Below are positions 53,087-61,906 of a stretch of DNA of 64,000 bases, piece after piece (within the stretch, counting starts at the first letter, position 1; each line of letters starts with the position of its first letter). The notes under the pieces were generated by a model. That model saw only the letters and a program-made list of their open reading frames with translations. It searched no databases and was not told the DNA's origin. The DNA comes from Corynebacterium vitaeruminis. GTDB lineage: Bacteria > Actinomycetota > Actinomycetes > Mycobacteriales > Mycobacteriaceae. Location: positions 1 to 64,000 of the forward strand of contig NZ_JVVM01000004.1 of NCBI RefSeq assembly GCF_001054325.1, written 5' to 3'. The position numbers and the translations under genes were made by a program.

Positions 53087-53650
53087 AGGGACACCCTCTC
53101 TTTGTGTGCCATTATTCGGAATGCTTTGTCCGGCGCTGGCGCACTATTACCGATGTTCATAGCTACGAGCCCCGGGGCCTAACGCAGGTGTTGGAGTTTC
53201 TTGCTGACTCCCGGATTGATTGGCGCACAGTTGTGTCGGCGCCAATTTCGTTGAATCAAGTGCCAATGGACGTACCGGTTTATGCAGGATACGTATTTAA
53301 GAGCATCTGCAAGGTTCTTCTACCAACTACTGGAAAGAAACTGTGACAAGAGAGGAGATGTCGACCGAGGATAGTAATTATTTTAGACTAGAACTGCAAA
53401 AAATTTGGTTCTAGGGCATTGAACTGAAAGATTAATTGAATGAGGGGGCTTATAGGTAGCCAATAATAATTTCGAAAATCCACATCTAAAACGAACCACG
53501 CCTTCAAATAGAAATTCGATAGAAAGATACAACCCTGTTCCAATTCCTTATTCGCTCGCCCAGAAGGCTATCCTATGAAGCGATTGCGAACGCGAAACAG
53601 AGACATCCCGCGGTTTTTCCGCAAATTAAATATCCCGAGACCAATCCCGG
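53087..53650. other. AT-rich region without a clear gene
   Basis: No conserved gene is seen on either strand. A plus-strand frame at 53104-53346 (80 codons) has a middle part vaguely like the C-terminus of zinc-type alcohol dehydrogenases, but this is weak. From 53340 the base composition becomes clearly more AT-rich and stays so into the helicase gene, suggesting transferred DNA. A TCGCTCGCCCAGAAGG stretch and scattered short repeats have no clear meaning. Confidence 0.4.
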
Positions 53651-55444
53651 TTAATCGTCCTCTAATCCAGATGCGGCAGCAGTCAACGCTTCACGAAGTT
53701 CGCGATCCACAGCATAGATATGTAGCCCGTGTACTCCTCGAGTAAGTAAGACATTAAGCTGGTTCTTCAACAGTTCTTCAGCGAACGACTGTTTCGAACC
53801 GTCTTTCAACGTTCGTTTATTCTTCACATTTGGGTTCCACGACTCAGATGGATCAAAGATGATCTTTCCATCACGGTATTTGACAGAGGGGCCAATAATG
53901 ACACCAGCATAATTCAGGTCAAAACCCTGGATAGTAAAAATAGAACCAATTTCATCAATAGTTTGTGGGCGCTCTGCCCAGCTCAGCTGTAGACCTGCAG
54001 TCTTCTTCTCAGTACTCTTCTTTTGATTGTTCCATGGCATTGAAAAATCACCGACTCGAACCTGCCAAAGTTCATTCTCCGCAGGTGGCCGTGCACTCGA
54101 AAACTGCCAATCATACGTGGCTATTAACCTAGATAATCCTTCCTCTACATTCGAAGCTTTGTCCTTAATTGATTCGTAAAGCTGGTTAGGATCATCGAAA
54201 ATCTTAATACTATATTTATTATCCTTCGGAATTTTATGGATAATACCGTCATCGACAAATGAGCGTACCCACTGAATGGTATCCTCTGAGGCAAGCATCC
54301 TCATCTGAAGCTTTAAATCAATACTTTTATCGACTCGTTGCTCCATCCAATTCAAATCCGCCGGCTCCCACACCTGATTTGCAGCGAGAATCTGGTCAGG
54401 ATCAAACACTGCTACCACTACATGTGCACGTTCTAGAATATCTTTAAGGTGGTTTTTACCCCTGTACGACTGTTTTCCTTGCGTCCATAGCAAATGAGCT
54501 TCGTCGATTAGAACGACATCCACCTTTTCCCCAGGATTCCGATGATTGATAAAGGATGTCGGCTTCATGACTTTAAGATTCTTAGTACTCGAAATGCCGA
54601 GTTTTTCAGCAACCTGCTGATAAACAGTAACTTGCTCATCATGGTTGACTAGCATATACGCGTCAAGGGTCGATTTTCCAAGATGTTCTTCAATAGCCGG
54701 GAGCTGTTGATTCAAATCATAAAAAACGCTGCTAAGCAGTACTGTCTTGCCAGTTCCAGCAGCGCCTGAAACCATAATCAGCCTAGAGTCGCCGATGGAT
54801 TGCATTTGATCTACAACTGCATTAATTATCTCGAACTTTGCATCAGACTGCTCTGTAGTTAACTCATGGAAAGGTGATGCTTTAAAAAGTGCAGATTCGC
54901 GAATAATACGTTCAGCTGGAAATAGCTGTTGATCCAGAGCATGTAGTTTAGACCATATCTGAGTGAAAGATTTGTCTAAATGCTCTTTGGTGAAGTAATC
55001 ACCTTGCGCATTTGTTCGCGCATTTTCAGTAGCGACACTGGTCTCACTGGCAGACTTCACCGATTCGTTGCTAGGCAAATACTGCATAAGTCGATTCTCA
55101 ATATCCAGAGTCAGCGACTTATTAAATAGAGAGTGCCCAATCACGTACATCTGGGTTCCAGCGCCATCACGTAAATCAAGCCAGAGATTTCGCTTGGAGT
55201 TAGATGCCTTTGTATCTCCCTCGAGATGCTGGGTCGTTCGCTGGACAATCGAGTTCGTTTCCCCCACATAGACTCGATACGATCCCTTGTTATCCCGCAA
55301 TGAAATGATGTAGACCGTAGGGTAGTCAATAATAAAATGGCGGTAAGGAGTATCCTTGCCCTTTAGCTCGTCGATGCCACTACTTGCGTAGTCGACTCGC
55401 TCAACAAATGCCCTTGGCGCTGGAAGCAGTTTTCTCTTGGTCAC
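53651..55444 (-). CDS. GIY-YIG nuclease-DUF2075 P-loop helicase fusion
   Basis: The 597-aa protein has an N-terminal GIY-YIG-type domain at about residues 38-115 (PTVYIISLRDNKGSYRVYVGETNSIVQRTTQHL). A DUF2075/helicase-type ATPase follows, with Walker A MVSGAAGTGKTVLLS (about residue 225) and Walker B VDVVLIDEAHLLW, and C-terminal motifs including IGSIFTIQGFDLNYAGVIIGP and LLTRGVHGLHIYAVD. The domain mix suggests a nucleic-acid-cutting defence or repair protein. GTG 55444 starts 1 nt after the mazG-like stop, with an AGG 7 nt upstream. The gene is more AT-rich than its neighbours. Confidence 0.85.
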   Translation of the reverse strand: MTKRKLLPAPRAFVERVDYASSGIDELKGKDTPYRHFIIDYPTVYIISLRDNKGSYRVYVGETNSIVQRTTQHLEGDTKASNSKRNLWLDLRDGAGTQMYVIGHSLFNKSLTLDIENRLMQYLPSNESVKSASETSVATENARTNAQGDYFTKEHLDKSFTQIWSKLHALDQQLFPAERIIRESALFKASPFHELTTEQSDAKFEIINAVVDQMQSIGDSRLIMVSGAAGTGKTVLLSSVFYDLNQQLPAIEEHLGKSTLDAYMLVNHDEQVTVYQQVAEKLGISSTKNLKVMKPTSFINHRNPGEKVDVVLIDEAHLLWTQGKQSYRGKNHLKDILERAHVVVAVFDPDQILAANQVWEPADLNWMEQRVDKSIDLKLQMRMLASEDTIQWVRSFVDDGIIHKIPKDNKYSIKIFDDPNQLYESIKDKASNVEEGLSRLIATYDWQFSSARPPAENELWQVRVGDFSMPWNNQKKSTEKKTAGLQLSWAERPQTIDEIGSIFTIQGFDLNYAGVIIGPSVKYRDGKIIFDPSESWNPNVKNKRTLKDGSKQSFAEELLKNQLNVLLTRGVHGLHIYAVDRELREALTAAASGLEDD

Positions 55445-55445
55445 G

Positions 55446-55769
55446 TTACAACCTGTCGTGCTTAAGCGAGCTTCCCGTGCTTTTACTACGCGGATAGCGC
55501 ACTTCATTTAGGGCGATTTTCTTCGCAATCGCCTCATTAGGATCGATTTCAGCCCTACGAGCCAGTAAAAGGCAGTAGCTCAGCACATCTGCAAGCTCAT
55601 CCTCGAGGTCAGCTTTCTCATATTCTGCATCCCATTGAAAAAGCTCGAGCAACTCAGCAGACTCAATTGAAATCGCTTTAGCAAGATTCTCAGGAGTATG
55701 AAAAACCTCCCACTTTCTGTCAGAAGAGAACTTGAGAAGCTGCTCTACTGTTTCCCGACTAACTTCCAT
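55446..55769 (-). CDS. MazG-like nucleotide pyrophosphohydrolase
   Basis: The 107-aa protein has the four-helix MazG/MazG-like fold. The metal-binding acidic residues are in NLAKAISIESAELLELFQWD (E-x3-E type) and DLEDELADVLSYCLLLA (E-x2-D type). Family members hydrolyse non-canonical or alarmone nucleotides. AGAGG lies 10 nt before ATG 55769. The gene starts 6 nt after the mctB stop and is followed 1 nt later by the GIY-YIG/DUF2075 gene, so all three are likely on one transcript. Confidence 0.88.
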   Translation of the reverse strand: MEVSRETVEQLLKFSSDRKWEVFHTPENLAKAISIESAELLELFQWDAEYEKADLEDELADVLSYCLLLARRAEIDPNEAIAKKIALNEVRYPRSKSTGSSLKHDRL

Positions 55770-55775
55770 GTGTTT

Positions 55776-56684
55776 TTACCTCTTCAACTCCCCAACAACC
55801 CCAACCTGGCCCGCCGCATCCGACACAGCGTCCACACGCTTCACTGCAGGGGCAGCACCCCAGCGATCGCCCGGCAGAGCACTGACGCCTTCACGGCCGA
55901 AGCCATCAGTCCCCACCACAACGTGACCAGCCGTATCCTCACCGGCACCAAAGCCCTCAGCCAGTGCCACAGCCAGATCCGCAACCAAGCCAGCGCCAAA
56001 CTCAGGGTCCTCGCCCTTATCAATCGCAGCGCGCGAGACAGTGCCGTGATTGCCAACAATCACAATGCCAGCAGCCGGGCGGAGCGTCCCCTCTTCATAC
56101 TCGACGAACCCGCCGCCCTTGAGAGCCTCCAGCAGCAGTTTTCGGTCAGCAGCGGAAGCCCGCTCTCCCCCATCCTTATCCAGCTCCAACACCGGAGCCA
56201 GCGCCTGGCCAGCCTGGCGACCCGGCTCGCGGCGCTCCGGATCCAGCTGCACATCAGCCGGCAGCGAGGTAGAAACCGTATCCTTCAACTCATCCGCACC
56301 TGCGGCGGAGAGGAACTTATCGGTCAACTTCAACACGCCGGCATTCGGGGCACCGGCAGCGCGCAGGGTCTCGGAAACCCCTGCAAGCTGCTCATCGGTG
56401 GCATCGGGAGTCGCGATAACAAGGACAGGCACATCCTTCAGAGTGTCTTGGACGATCTCCCCGACAATGGGCTCGATGATGCGGTTGGCTTCATCGGCAC
56501 GCGCTTGCTGCGCATCAGCGCGTGCAACAGCGGCATCGCGCTCAGAGGCGGCGCCAGTGCCGAAATCAATGCCAGCACCGGCAGGGTTCAACACATAAGC
56601 ACCCAGCGCAGCACCTGCCGCAACACCGAGGGCAGCACCTGTCACACCGGCTGTAAACTTCCCGCTCCTGCGCTTCTTCGCCAT
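55776..56684 (-). CDS. mctB: MctB/SteB-family copper transporter-like protein
   Basis: The 302-aa protein has one N-terminal membrane segment (about residues 10-34, Ala/Gly-rich), a short coiled coil (about 47-75, with A-x-A-D-A-Q-Q pattern) and an extracytoplasmic Rossmann-like domain with GIVIVGNHGTVSR and GHVVVGTDGFGREGVSALPGD. Mycobacterial MctB limits copper accumulation; in C. glutamicum the homologue SteB acts with SteA in cell-envelope/division-linked functions. It follows steA as in other Corynebacteriales, but pyrG does not follow. Confidence 0.88.
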   Translation of the reverse strand: MAKKRRSGKFTAGVTGAALGVAAGAALGAYVLNPAGAGIDFGTGAASERDAAVARADAQQARADEANRIIEPIVGEIVQDTLKDVPVLVIATPDATDEQLAGVSETLRAAGAPNAGVLKLTDKFLSAAGADELKDTVSTSLPADVQLDPERREPGRQAGQALAPVLELDKDGGERASAADRKLLLEALKGGGFVEYEEGTLRPAAGIVIVGNHGTVSRAAIDKGEDPEFGAGLVADLAVALAEGFGAGEDTAGHVVVGTDGFGREGVSALPGDRWGAAPAVKRVDAVSDAAGQVGVVGELKR

Positions 56685-56773
56685 CGCCCGTCCCTCATTC
56701 CTTTCGCCGACGCCTCAATCAGCACTGACAGCTGAAAACTCAGGCGCTCACAATGCTCAAGATACCGCTATAA

Positions 56774-57958
56774 CTACTTAAACAGCCCCTGGAACCACAG
56801 AGCAATGGAGTTCCAGGTATCAATCAGATTCTCGCTGACAGAACCATCACCGGAGGTACCAGCAATAGCGAAGATCACCGCAACGGCGACAAAGATAGCC
56901 AGAATCGCCCAGGCCACACCGAAACCACGGCTATTGACCTGGTAGAGGTCGGCGACCATGCGACCGTCGACAAGCTTCTCCCCGACCTTCAAACGCGACA
57001 GCAACGCCGACGGCACACCGCTTTGATTTTCAGCGTGGTAGATGCTGTCGATGTTCTGCGGGGCGCCAACGGAGACGACCATGTCGGCGTCGTGATGCGC
57101 GGCGAAGACCAGCGCCAGGTCAGTGGCGGAATCGGACAGCGCCGGGAAGGTCATGGCGCCAATGCCGAGGTCCTGAATGCGCTCAAGGCCCACCGCGTGA
57201 CCATCCGGATCAGCGGGCAGGATCACGCAACCGGCAGACCGCAGCGCCTCAGAATTAATGTTCTCCGGATCACCGATGATGTAGTCCGGCTGGTACTTAA
57301 GATCAAAGAGCGTGTCGGCACCGGTGTCGACGCCGATGAGCAGCGGCTCGTACTCGCGGATGAAGTTCTTTAAGTCCTCCAGCGTCTTGCGGTGTCCCTC
57401 ACCAGGGCTAACCACAACGACCTTGCGGCCGCGCAGCGGCTCCGTCTCGTCCGGAATACCCAGGCCATCGATGTAGAGCGGGGACTCAGTCTTGGCGAAT
57501 TCCACCAAGTTGCCGGAGAGAGCCTCTAGGCGATCGACCATGCTGGTGCGGCCCTCGTCGAAGGCGCGCTCCAGCTCGTCTTGGTCGACCTCGTCGCCCT
57601 GTCCAATTAGGCGGTCACCGTGGTAGAGCTTGCCGTCGTCAAGCCTGCCGTTCTTGCCGTCCTTGAGTTTCTCGAAGACCTCGTCGCCGACGTTCTGCAC
57701 CATCGCAATGTCGGCATCGCGCATCATCTGCGGGCCGTAATTCGGCACAAAACCCGTGGTAAACGCGCCGGTGTTCACCACTGCGGCGACCTTCGCATCA
57801 ATCAACTGCTGTGCCAGTGGACGCGAGATATCCGGCGCATCGATCACCACGATGTCGCCTTCGCCCATGCGCTTTAGCGCACGATCCAGGCGGGAACCGT
57901 CCCGCACGGTCCCCGAAATGCCAGGAAGATCTTTTTCGTTCCGAGAGAACAGACTCAT
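56774..57958 (-). CDS. steA: SteA, thiamin-pyrophosphokinase-like division-associated membrane protein
   Basis: The 394-aa protein has a cytoplasmic part resembling thiamin pyrophosphokinase-like folds (VVVVSPGEGHRKTLEDLKNFIREYEPLLIGVDTGADTL, GDPENINSEALRSAGCVILPADPDGHAVG). A single C-terminal transmembrane helix follows (GVAWAILAIFVAVAVIFAIAG, about residues 345-367), with a short extracellular tail. It is the homologue of Rv1697 and C. glutamicum SteA. It is located between recN and mctB with the expected partner order. Confidence 0.9.
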   Translation of the reverse strand: MSLFSRNEKDLPGISGTVRDGSRLDRALKRMGEGDIVVIDAPDISRPLAQQLIDAKVAAVVNTGAFTTGFVPNYGPQMMRDADIAMVQNVGDEVFEKLKDGKNGRLDDGKLYHGDRLIGQGDEVDQDELERAFDEGRTSMVDRLEALSGNLVEFAKTESPLYIDGLGIPDETEPLRGRKVVVVSPGEGHRKTLEDLKNFIREYEPLLIGVDTGADTLFDLKYQPDYIIGDPENINSEALRSAGCVILPADPDGHAVGLERIQDLGIGAMTFPALSDSATDLALVFAAHHDADMVVSVGAPQNIDSIYHAENQSGVPSALLSRLKVGEKLVDGRMVADLYQVNSRGFGVAWAILAIFVAVAVIFAIAGTSGDGSVSENLIDTWNSIALWFQGLFK

Positions 57959-57983
57959 GGCACTTAGTGAAACATAAGTGCAG

Positions 57984-59723
57984 CTACTTGGCCGCGAAGG
58001 CGCGCCGAGCTTGATCCAGAAGATCTTGCGCGTGCGCGCGTCCGGAGTCCGAATCGTCCAAGCCCGCCATCATCCGCGCGAGCTCGTCAATCCGCTCCTC
58101 ATCGCCCAGGCTCGTCACCTTCGACGACACCGCACCCGAACGGGCGTCCTTGCTGACCACCAAGTGTGTATCCGCAAACGCCGCCACCTGAGGCAAGTGC
58201 GTGACGACGATCACCTGGTTATTCACCGCCAACTGCTTCAGGCGCTTGCCAATTTCCACAGCCGCGCGCCCACCAACACCGGCATCGACCTCATCAAAAA
58301 CCATCGTGTGTCCGGCCTGTCCTTCGGCGAGGACAACTTCCAATGCCAGCATGATGCGGGAGAGCTCACCGCCGGATGCGGATGAGGCCAGCGGGCGCGG
58401 CTCGGCACCTTCGTGGGCGCGGAGCTTGAACTCAATGTTGTCCACGCCTGCGGGGCCAAAGGTCTCGGCCTTGGTGATTTCCACCACCAGCGAGGTGTGC
58501 GGCATGGCCAGGCCCTTGAGTTCCTTGGTCACGGCCTGTTCCAGGTGCTTCGCAGCCTTTGCACGGGCCTTGGAGAGCTTCCGCGCGGTGGTGCCGAGCT
58601 TCTTCTCCGCGGTCTTAATCTCCGCGGTGAGTTTGTCCAGGGCTTCGCCGGAGACATCCAGCGTGGCGAGCTTGCGCTCCGCCTTATCCCGCCAGGCCAA
58701 CACGCCCGCGATGTCCGGGGCATACTTGCGGGTGAGATTCTTGATCTCCACCTGGCGCTGCATGAGCTTATCCAGGGATTCGGTTTCCTCGGGCAGACCA
58801 GAGAGAAACGCGCCGAGACCAGCGGAAATCTCGGAGAGCTGGCTGGTCAGTTCATTGAGCTGGTTGGAAAACTCGGTGAGTTCCTCGTCGTCTGCGGCGG
58901 CAAGCTCAGTGGCGGCGGCGCCGAGGAGTTCGGCGGCACCGGAGTCTTCGGTGGCCGCATCCATGCCGGTCACGCCCACGGCGGCCGCACCGTCGATGGC
59001 GGCGAGCGCCACGGCTGCAGCGTCGCGGAGACCGTCCAGGTCCTGCATGCGGCGGATCTGGGAGGCCAGGTCCTGGTCCTCGTCCGGCTCCGGCGAGACT
59101 GCGTCGATTTCCTCGATGGCGAAGCTGAGCTGATCAGCACGCATGGCCAGCTCACGGCGCTTCGAAGTCTTCTCTTCCAGTTCTTTGACCAGGGTGCGCC
59201 AGTGTGCGCGCTGCTGACGATAAGTTTCCAGGGTTGGTGCGATGGTGTCGGCATCCATGCGGTCGATGGCCGCACGCTGCTCATCGGCACTCTGCAGGCG
59301 CAGCTGATCGTTCTGGCCATGAATCGCAATCAGGCGTGTGGAGACATCCGCCAATGCCGCAGCCGACGCACTGCGGCCGCCAACCCACGCCCGGGAGCGT
59401 CCCTTCGCGGAGACCTGACGGGCAAGGAGATACTCGTCATTTTCATCGCGCTCGCCGCCGAGCTCAGAAACCACAGCATCGATGGTGGCTGACTCGCCCT
59501 CTGAGAGGTGTTCGGTGGAAACGCGACCTTCCACCAAGGCCTTGTCAGCGCCGGTGCGCACGCGGCCGGCGTCGGCACGCGCGCCACAGAGCAACTTGAG
59601 GCTGGTGACCACCATGGTCTTACCCGCACCGGTTTCACCTGTGAGCACGGTCAGGCCTGGGCTGAATTCAAGCGTCGCGTCGGGGATAACGCCGAGGTCG
59701 CGGATGGAAATCTCAGTCAGCAT
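57984..59723 (-). CDS. recN: DNA repair protein RecN
   Basis: The 579-aa SMC-like ATPase acts in double-strand-break repair. Walker A LTGETGAGKTMVV is at the start, followed by two coiled-coil arms (about residues 150-370, rich in Glu/Ala/Lys). The ABC signature SASGGELSRIMLALEVVLA and Walker B HTMVFDEVDAGVGGRAA follow near the end. ATG 59723 begins the conserved MLTEISIRDLGVI; longer in-frame extension is unconserved. No LexA box is visible just upstream. Confidence 0.95.
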   Translation of the reverse strand: MLTEISIRDLGVIPDATLEFSPGLTVLTGETGAGKTMVVTSLKLLCGARADAGRVRTGADKALVEGRVSTEHLSEGESATIDAVVSELGGERDENDEYLLARQVSAKGRSRAWVGGRSASAAALADVSTRLIAIHGQNDQLRLQSADEQRAAIDRMDADTIAPTLETYRQQRAHWRTLVKELEEKTSKRRELAMRADQLSFAIEEIDAVSPEPDEDQDLASQIRRMQDLDGLRDAAAVALAAIDGAAAVGVTGMDAATEDSGAAELLGAAATELAAADDEELTEFSNQLNELTSQLSEISAGLGAFLSGLPEETESLDKLMQRQVEIKNLTRKYAPDIAGVLAWRDKAERKLATLDVSGEALDKLTAEIKTAEKKLGTTARKLSKARAKAAKHLEQAVTKELKGLAMPHTSLVVEITKAETFGPAGVDNIEFKLRAHEGAEPRPLASSASGGELSRIMLALEVVLAEGQAGHTMVFDEVDAGVGGRAAVEIGKRLKQLAVNNQVIVVTHLPQVAAFADTHLVVSKDARSGAVSSKVTSLGDEERIDELARMMAGLDDSDSGRAHAQDLLDQARRAFAAK

Positions 59724-59782
59724 GGCGCCTGCAATCAGTCCTTCCCTTGAGGTGTGGGGTCTCGTCTGCCGTGGGTAAAAGG

Positions 59783-60781
59783 CTATTCGGCCTCGGCGGG
59801 GCCGCGCCACCCGGACGTCGGCAAGCGGAACTTGTGCACCAGACGATCGGCGAACGGCTGATCATCCAGACGCACCCAACGCACCGGCTGCGCGCCGCGC
59901 TCGATTTCAATGCGGCTGCCCGGAGGCATGGTGATGTTACGGAAGCCATCGAGCACCGCGACGGCCTCGGCGGTGTCGTGGTTGGTCTCAATGGCGATGG
60001 TCGAGTGCGGGGAGATCACCAGCGGACGGGAGAACAGCGCGTGGGCGTTGTTGGGCACGACCAGCATGGCGTCGAGCTCCGGCCAGAGCACGGGCCCACC
60101 TGCGGAAAAAGCGTAGGCGGTGGAGCCTGTCGGCGTGGAAATCAGCACGCCATCACAGCCGTAGGAACTCACCGGGCGGCGATCGACCTCTAGGATGACG
60201 TCCAGCACGCCACGACGGTTAACGTTTTCGATGCTGACTTCGTTCAACGCCCACCCGGAGCCAATCACGCGGCCAGTCGTGTCACGGACGGTGGCGCGGA
60301 TGGTCATGCGGTCTTCGATACGCCAGGAACGCTTGATGACGCGGCTAATCGCCTCCGTCATGGACTCCTGCTCCCACTCGGCGAGGAAGCCCACGTGTCC
60401 CATGTTGATGCCGAGCACCGGCAGGTCAGCCGAATGCGCGATATCTGCAGCGCGCAGGAAGGTGCCGTCGCCCCCCAGGACGAGGACGAGTTCGCATCCC
60501 GACGCCGCCTGCGGGGAGTGCCAGTAGCGCGGGTACTTACCGAGCGTTGGGTGCGCGGCCAGTGCCTCCGGGTTTTTACCGGCCAGCACGCGGATATCGA
60601 TACCCGCGGCCTCAAGCAGCTCGGCGGCCTCGGCGGCCATTTCCAGGTTGGCGCTACGGCCGGTGTGCGGGACCAGCAGGATTTCGCGCTTGCCGGCGCT
60701 GGTCTTGGAGCTATCAGTCCGTGAGTGAGTCTTCGCGCTAGTCGGTGAGCCGGTCCGTGATCCGGTCGGTGAGCTAGTCAT
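59783..60781 (-). CDS. nadK: NAD kinase
   Basis: The 332-aa enzyme phosphorylates NAD to NADP using ATP or polyphosphate. It has the GGDG motif in LVLGGDGTFLRAADIA, the NE/D-rich segment ALNEVSIENVNRRG, and CDGVLISTPTGSTAYAFSAGGP. The N-terminal 30 residues are a Ser/Thr/Gly low-complexity run encoded by short DNA repeats (GGTGAGCCGGTC-like). ATG 60781 overlaps the end of tlyA by 8 nt. Confidence 0.95.
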   Translation of the reverse strand: MTSSPTGSRTGSPTSAKTHSRTDSSKTSAGKREILLVPHTGRSANLEMAAEAAELLEAAGIDIRVLAGKNPEALAAHPTLGKYPRYWHSPQAASGCELVLVLGGDGTFLRAADIAHSADLPVLGINMGHVGFLAEWEQESMTEAISRVIKRSWRIEDRMTIRATVRDTTGRVIGSGWALNEVSIENVNRRGVLDVILEVDRRPVSSYGCDGVLISTPTGSTAYAFSAGGPVLWPELDAMLVVPNNAHALFSRPLVISPHSTIAIETNHDTAEAVAVLDGFRNITMPPGSRIEIERGAQPVRWVRLDDQPFADRLVHKFRLPTSGWRGPAEAE

Positions 60782-61622
60782 TGTGCGGCCCCTCCTCAAC
60801 GGCCTTGGCGATGGCCGCAGCCATCGCCTCATCACCAATATCGCTGGCGCCGCCGTCTTTCACCAGCCACAGGAAAAACTCCACATTGCCGCTCGGGCCC
60901 GGCAACGGGCTGGCCACGGCCGTACGGAAGGATAGCCCCAGCGTGCGGGCGTATTCGGCGACTTCTTGGACGACTTCCTGGCGCAGCGCGTCGCTGCGAA
61001 CGACACCACCGGAACCAAGGCGTTCCTTGCCCACCTCGAACTGAGGCTTGACCATCGGCAGCAGGTCAGCACCATCGTCGAGGCAGGAGACAATCGCTGG
61101 CAGAACCAGCTTCAAAGAAATAAAGGACAGGTCGCCGACCATGACATCGGCTGTGCCGCCGAGAATCTCGGGGGTCAGCGTGCGGACATTAGTTCGGTCG
61201 AGCACAACCACTCGCGGGTCATCCTGCAAGCGCCAAATCAGCTGACCGTAGCCGACATCGACGGCGTAGACGGTATCGACATCGCGGCGCAGACACACAT
61301 CGGTAAAACCACCAGTGGAGGCACCGGCATCCAGCACTTTCCGGCCCTTCAAGTCCAGACCCTGCGGTTCGAAAGCTTCCAGCGCCCCGAGCAGCTTGTG
61401 CGCCCCGCGCGACGCCCAGTTCTCGTCCTCTTCCAGGCCACTGACGCGAATGGACACGTCCCCCGTCACAGCAGTCGCAGGCTTGGAGGCGACAAAGCCA
61501 CCGACCTCTACTCGGCCGGCCTTAATCATGTCCACTGCCGCCTCACGGGAGCGAGCAATCTTCCTTCGCACCAGCTCCGCATCGAGCCTGCGCTTAGGAG
61601 CTTTCTTTGCCACCGCGTTCAC
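60774..61622 (-). CDS. tlyA: TlyA, 16S/23S rRNA 2'-O-methyltransferase
   Basis: The 282-aa protein has an N-terminal S4 domain (RLDAELVRRKIARSREAAVDMIKAGRV) and an FtsJ-like methyltransferase domain (KVLDAGASTGGFTDVCLRR, VYAVDVGYGQLIWRL, VGDLSFISLKLVLP, MVKPQFEVGKE). In mycobacteria it methylates C1409 of 16S and C1920 of 23S rRNA, which affects capreomycin susceptibility. GTG 61622 overlaps the upstream small gene by 4 nt. Confidence 0.95.
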   Translation of the reverse strand: MNAVAKKAPKRRLDAELVRRKIARSREAAVDMIKAGRVEVGGFVASKPATAVTGDVSIRVSGLEEDENWASRGAHKLLGALEAFEPQGLDLKGRKVLDAGASTGGFTDVCLRRDVDTVYAVDVGYGQLIWRLQDDPRVVVLDRTNVRTLTPEILGGTADVMVGDLSFISLKLVLPAIVSCLDDGADLLPMVKPQFEVGKERLGSGGVVRSDALRQEVVQEVAEYARTLGLSFRTAVASPLPGPSGNVEFFLWLVKDGGASDIGDEAMAAAIAKAVEEGPHND

Positions 61623-61900
61623 TTTCCTTCCCTGCGTGACGAGCCCAGGGCCTCATACAAAATCTCATGCGCCCGCTCGAACTGCGCGACTCTCTCCTGC
61701 GGAGTCGGCGCAGGTGCGGACAGTGCGGCCGCAACCTGGTCGCGGACATCCTCCGGAGTTACCTCGCGCGCACCGGGCATTGCCGCCGGGCTGGGTGCAG
61801 CAGAGGGGCCAGGCTTAGTTGCGGATGCGAAACCCGGTTTTGGCCCCGGCACAGGACCAGCCCCCTGCCCCTGCCCCGGCTTCGGTGCGACCTCACTCAT
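61619..61900 (-). CDS. Small conserved protein (Rv1693 position)
   Basis: The 93-aa protein has a Pro/Gly/Ala-rich first half (PKPGQGQGAGPVPGPKPG). A short helical C-terminus (TPEDVRDQVAAALSAPAPTPQERVAQFERAHEILYEALG) is the conserved part. It occupies the position of mycobacterial Rv1693, between the HAD phosphatase and tlyA, and overlaps tlyA by 4 nt. Function unknown. Confidence 0.75.
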   Translation of the reverse strand: MSEVAPKPGQGQGAGPVPGPKPGFASATKPGPSAAPSPAAMPGAREVTPEDVRDQVAAALSAPAPTPQERVAQFERAHEILYEALGSSRREGK

Positions 61901-61906
61901 CGGCTA

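Noticed and set aside
53104..53346. An 80-codon plus-strand gene, possibly an alcohol dehydrogenase remnant
   Set aside because: The resemblance is limited to one short stretch, there is no start signal, and the reading could be chance.
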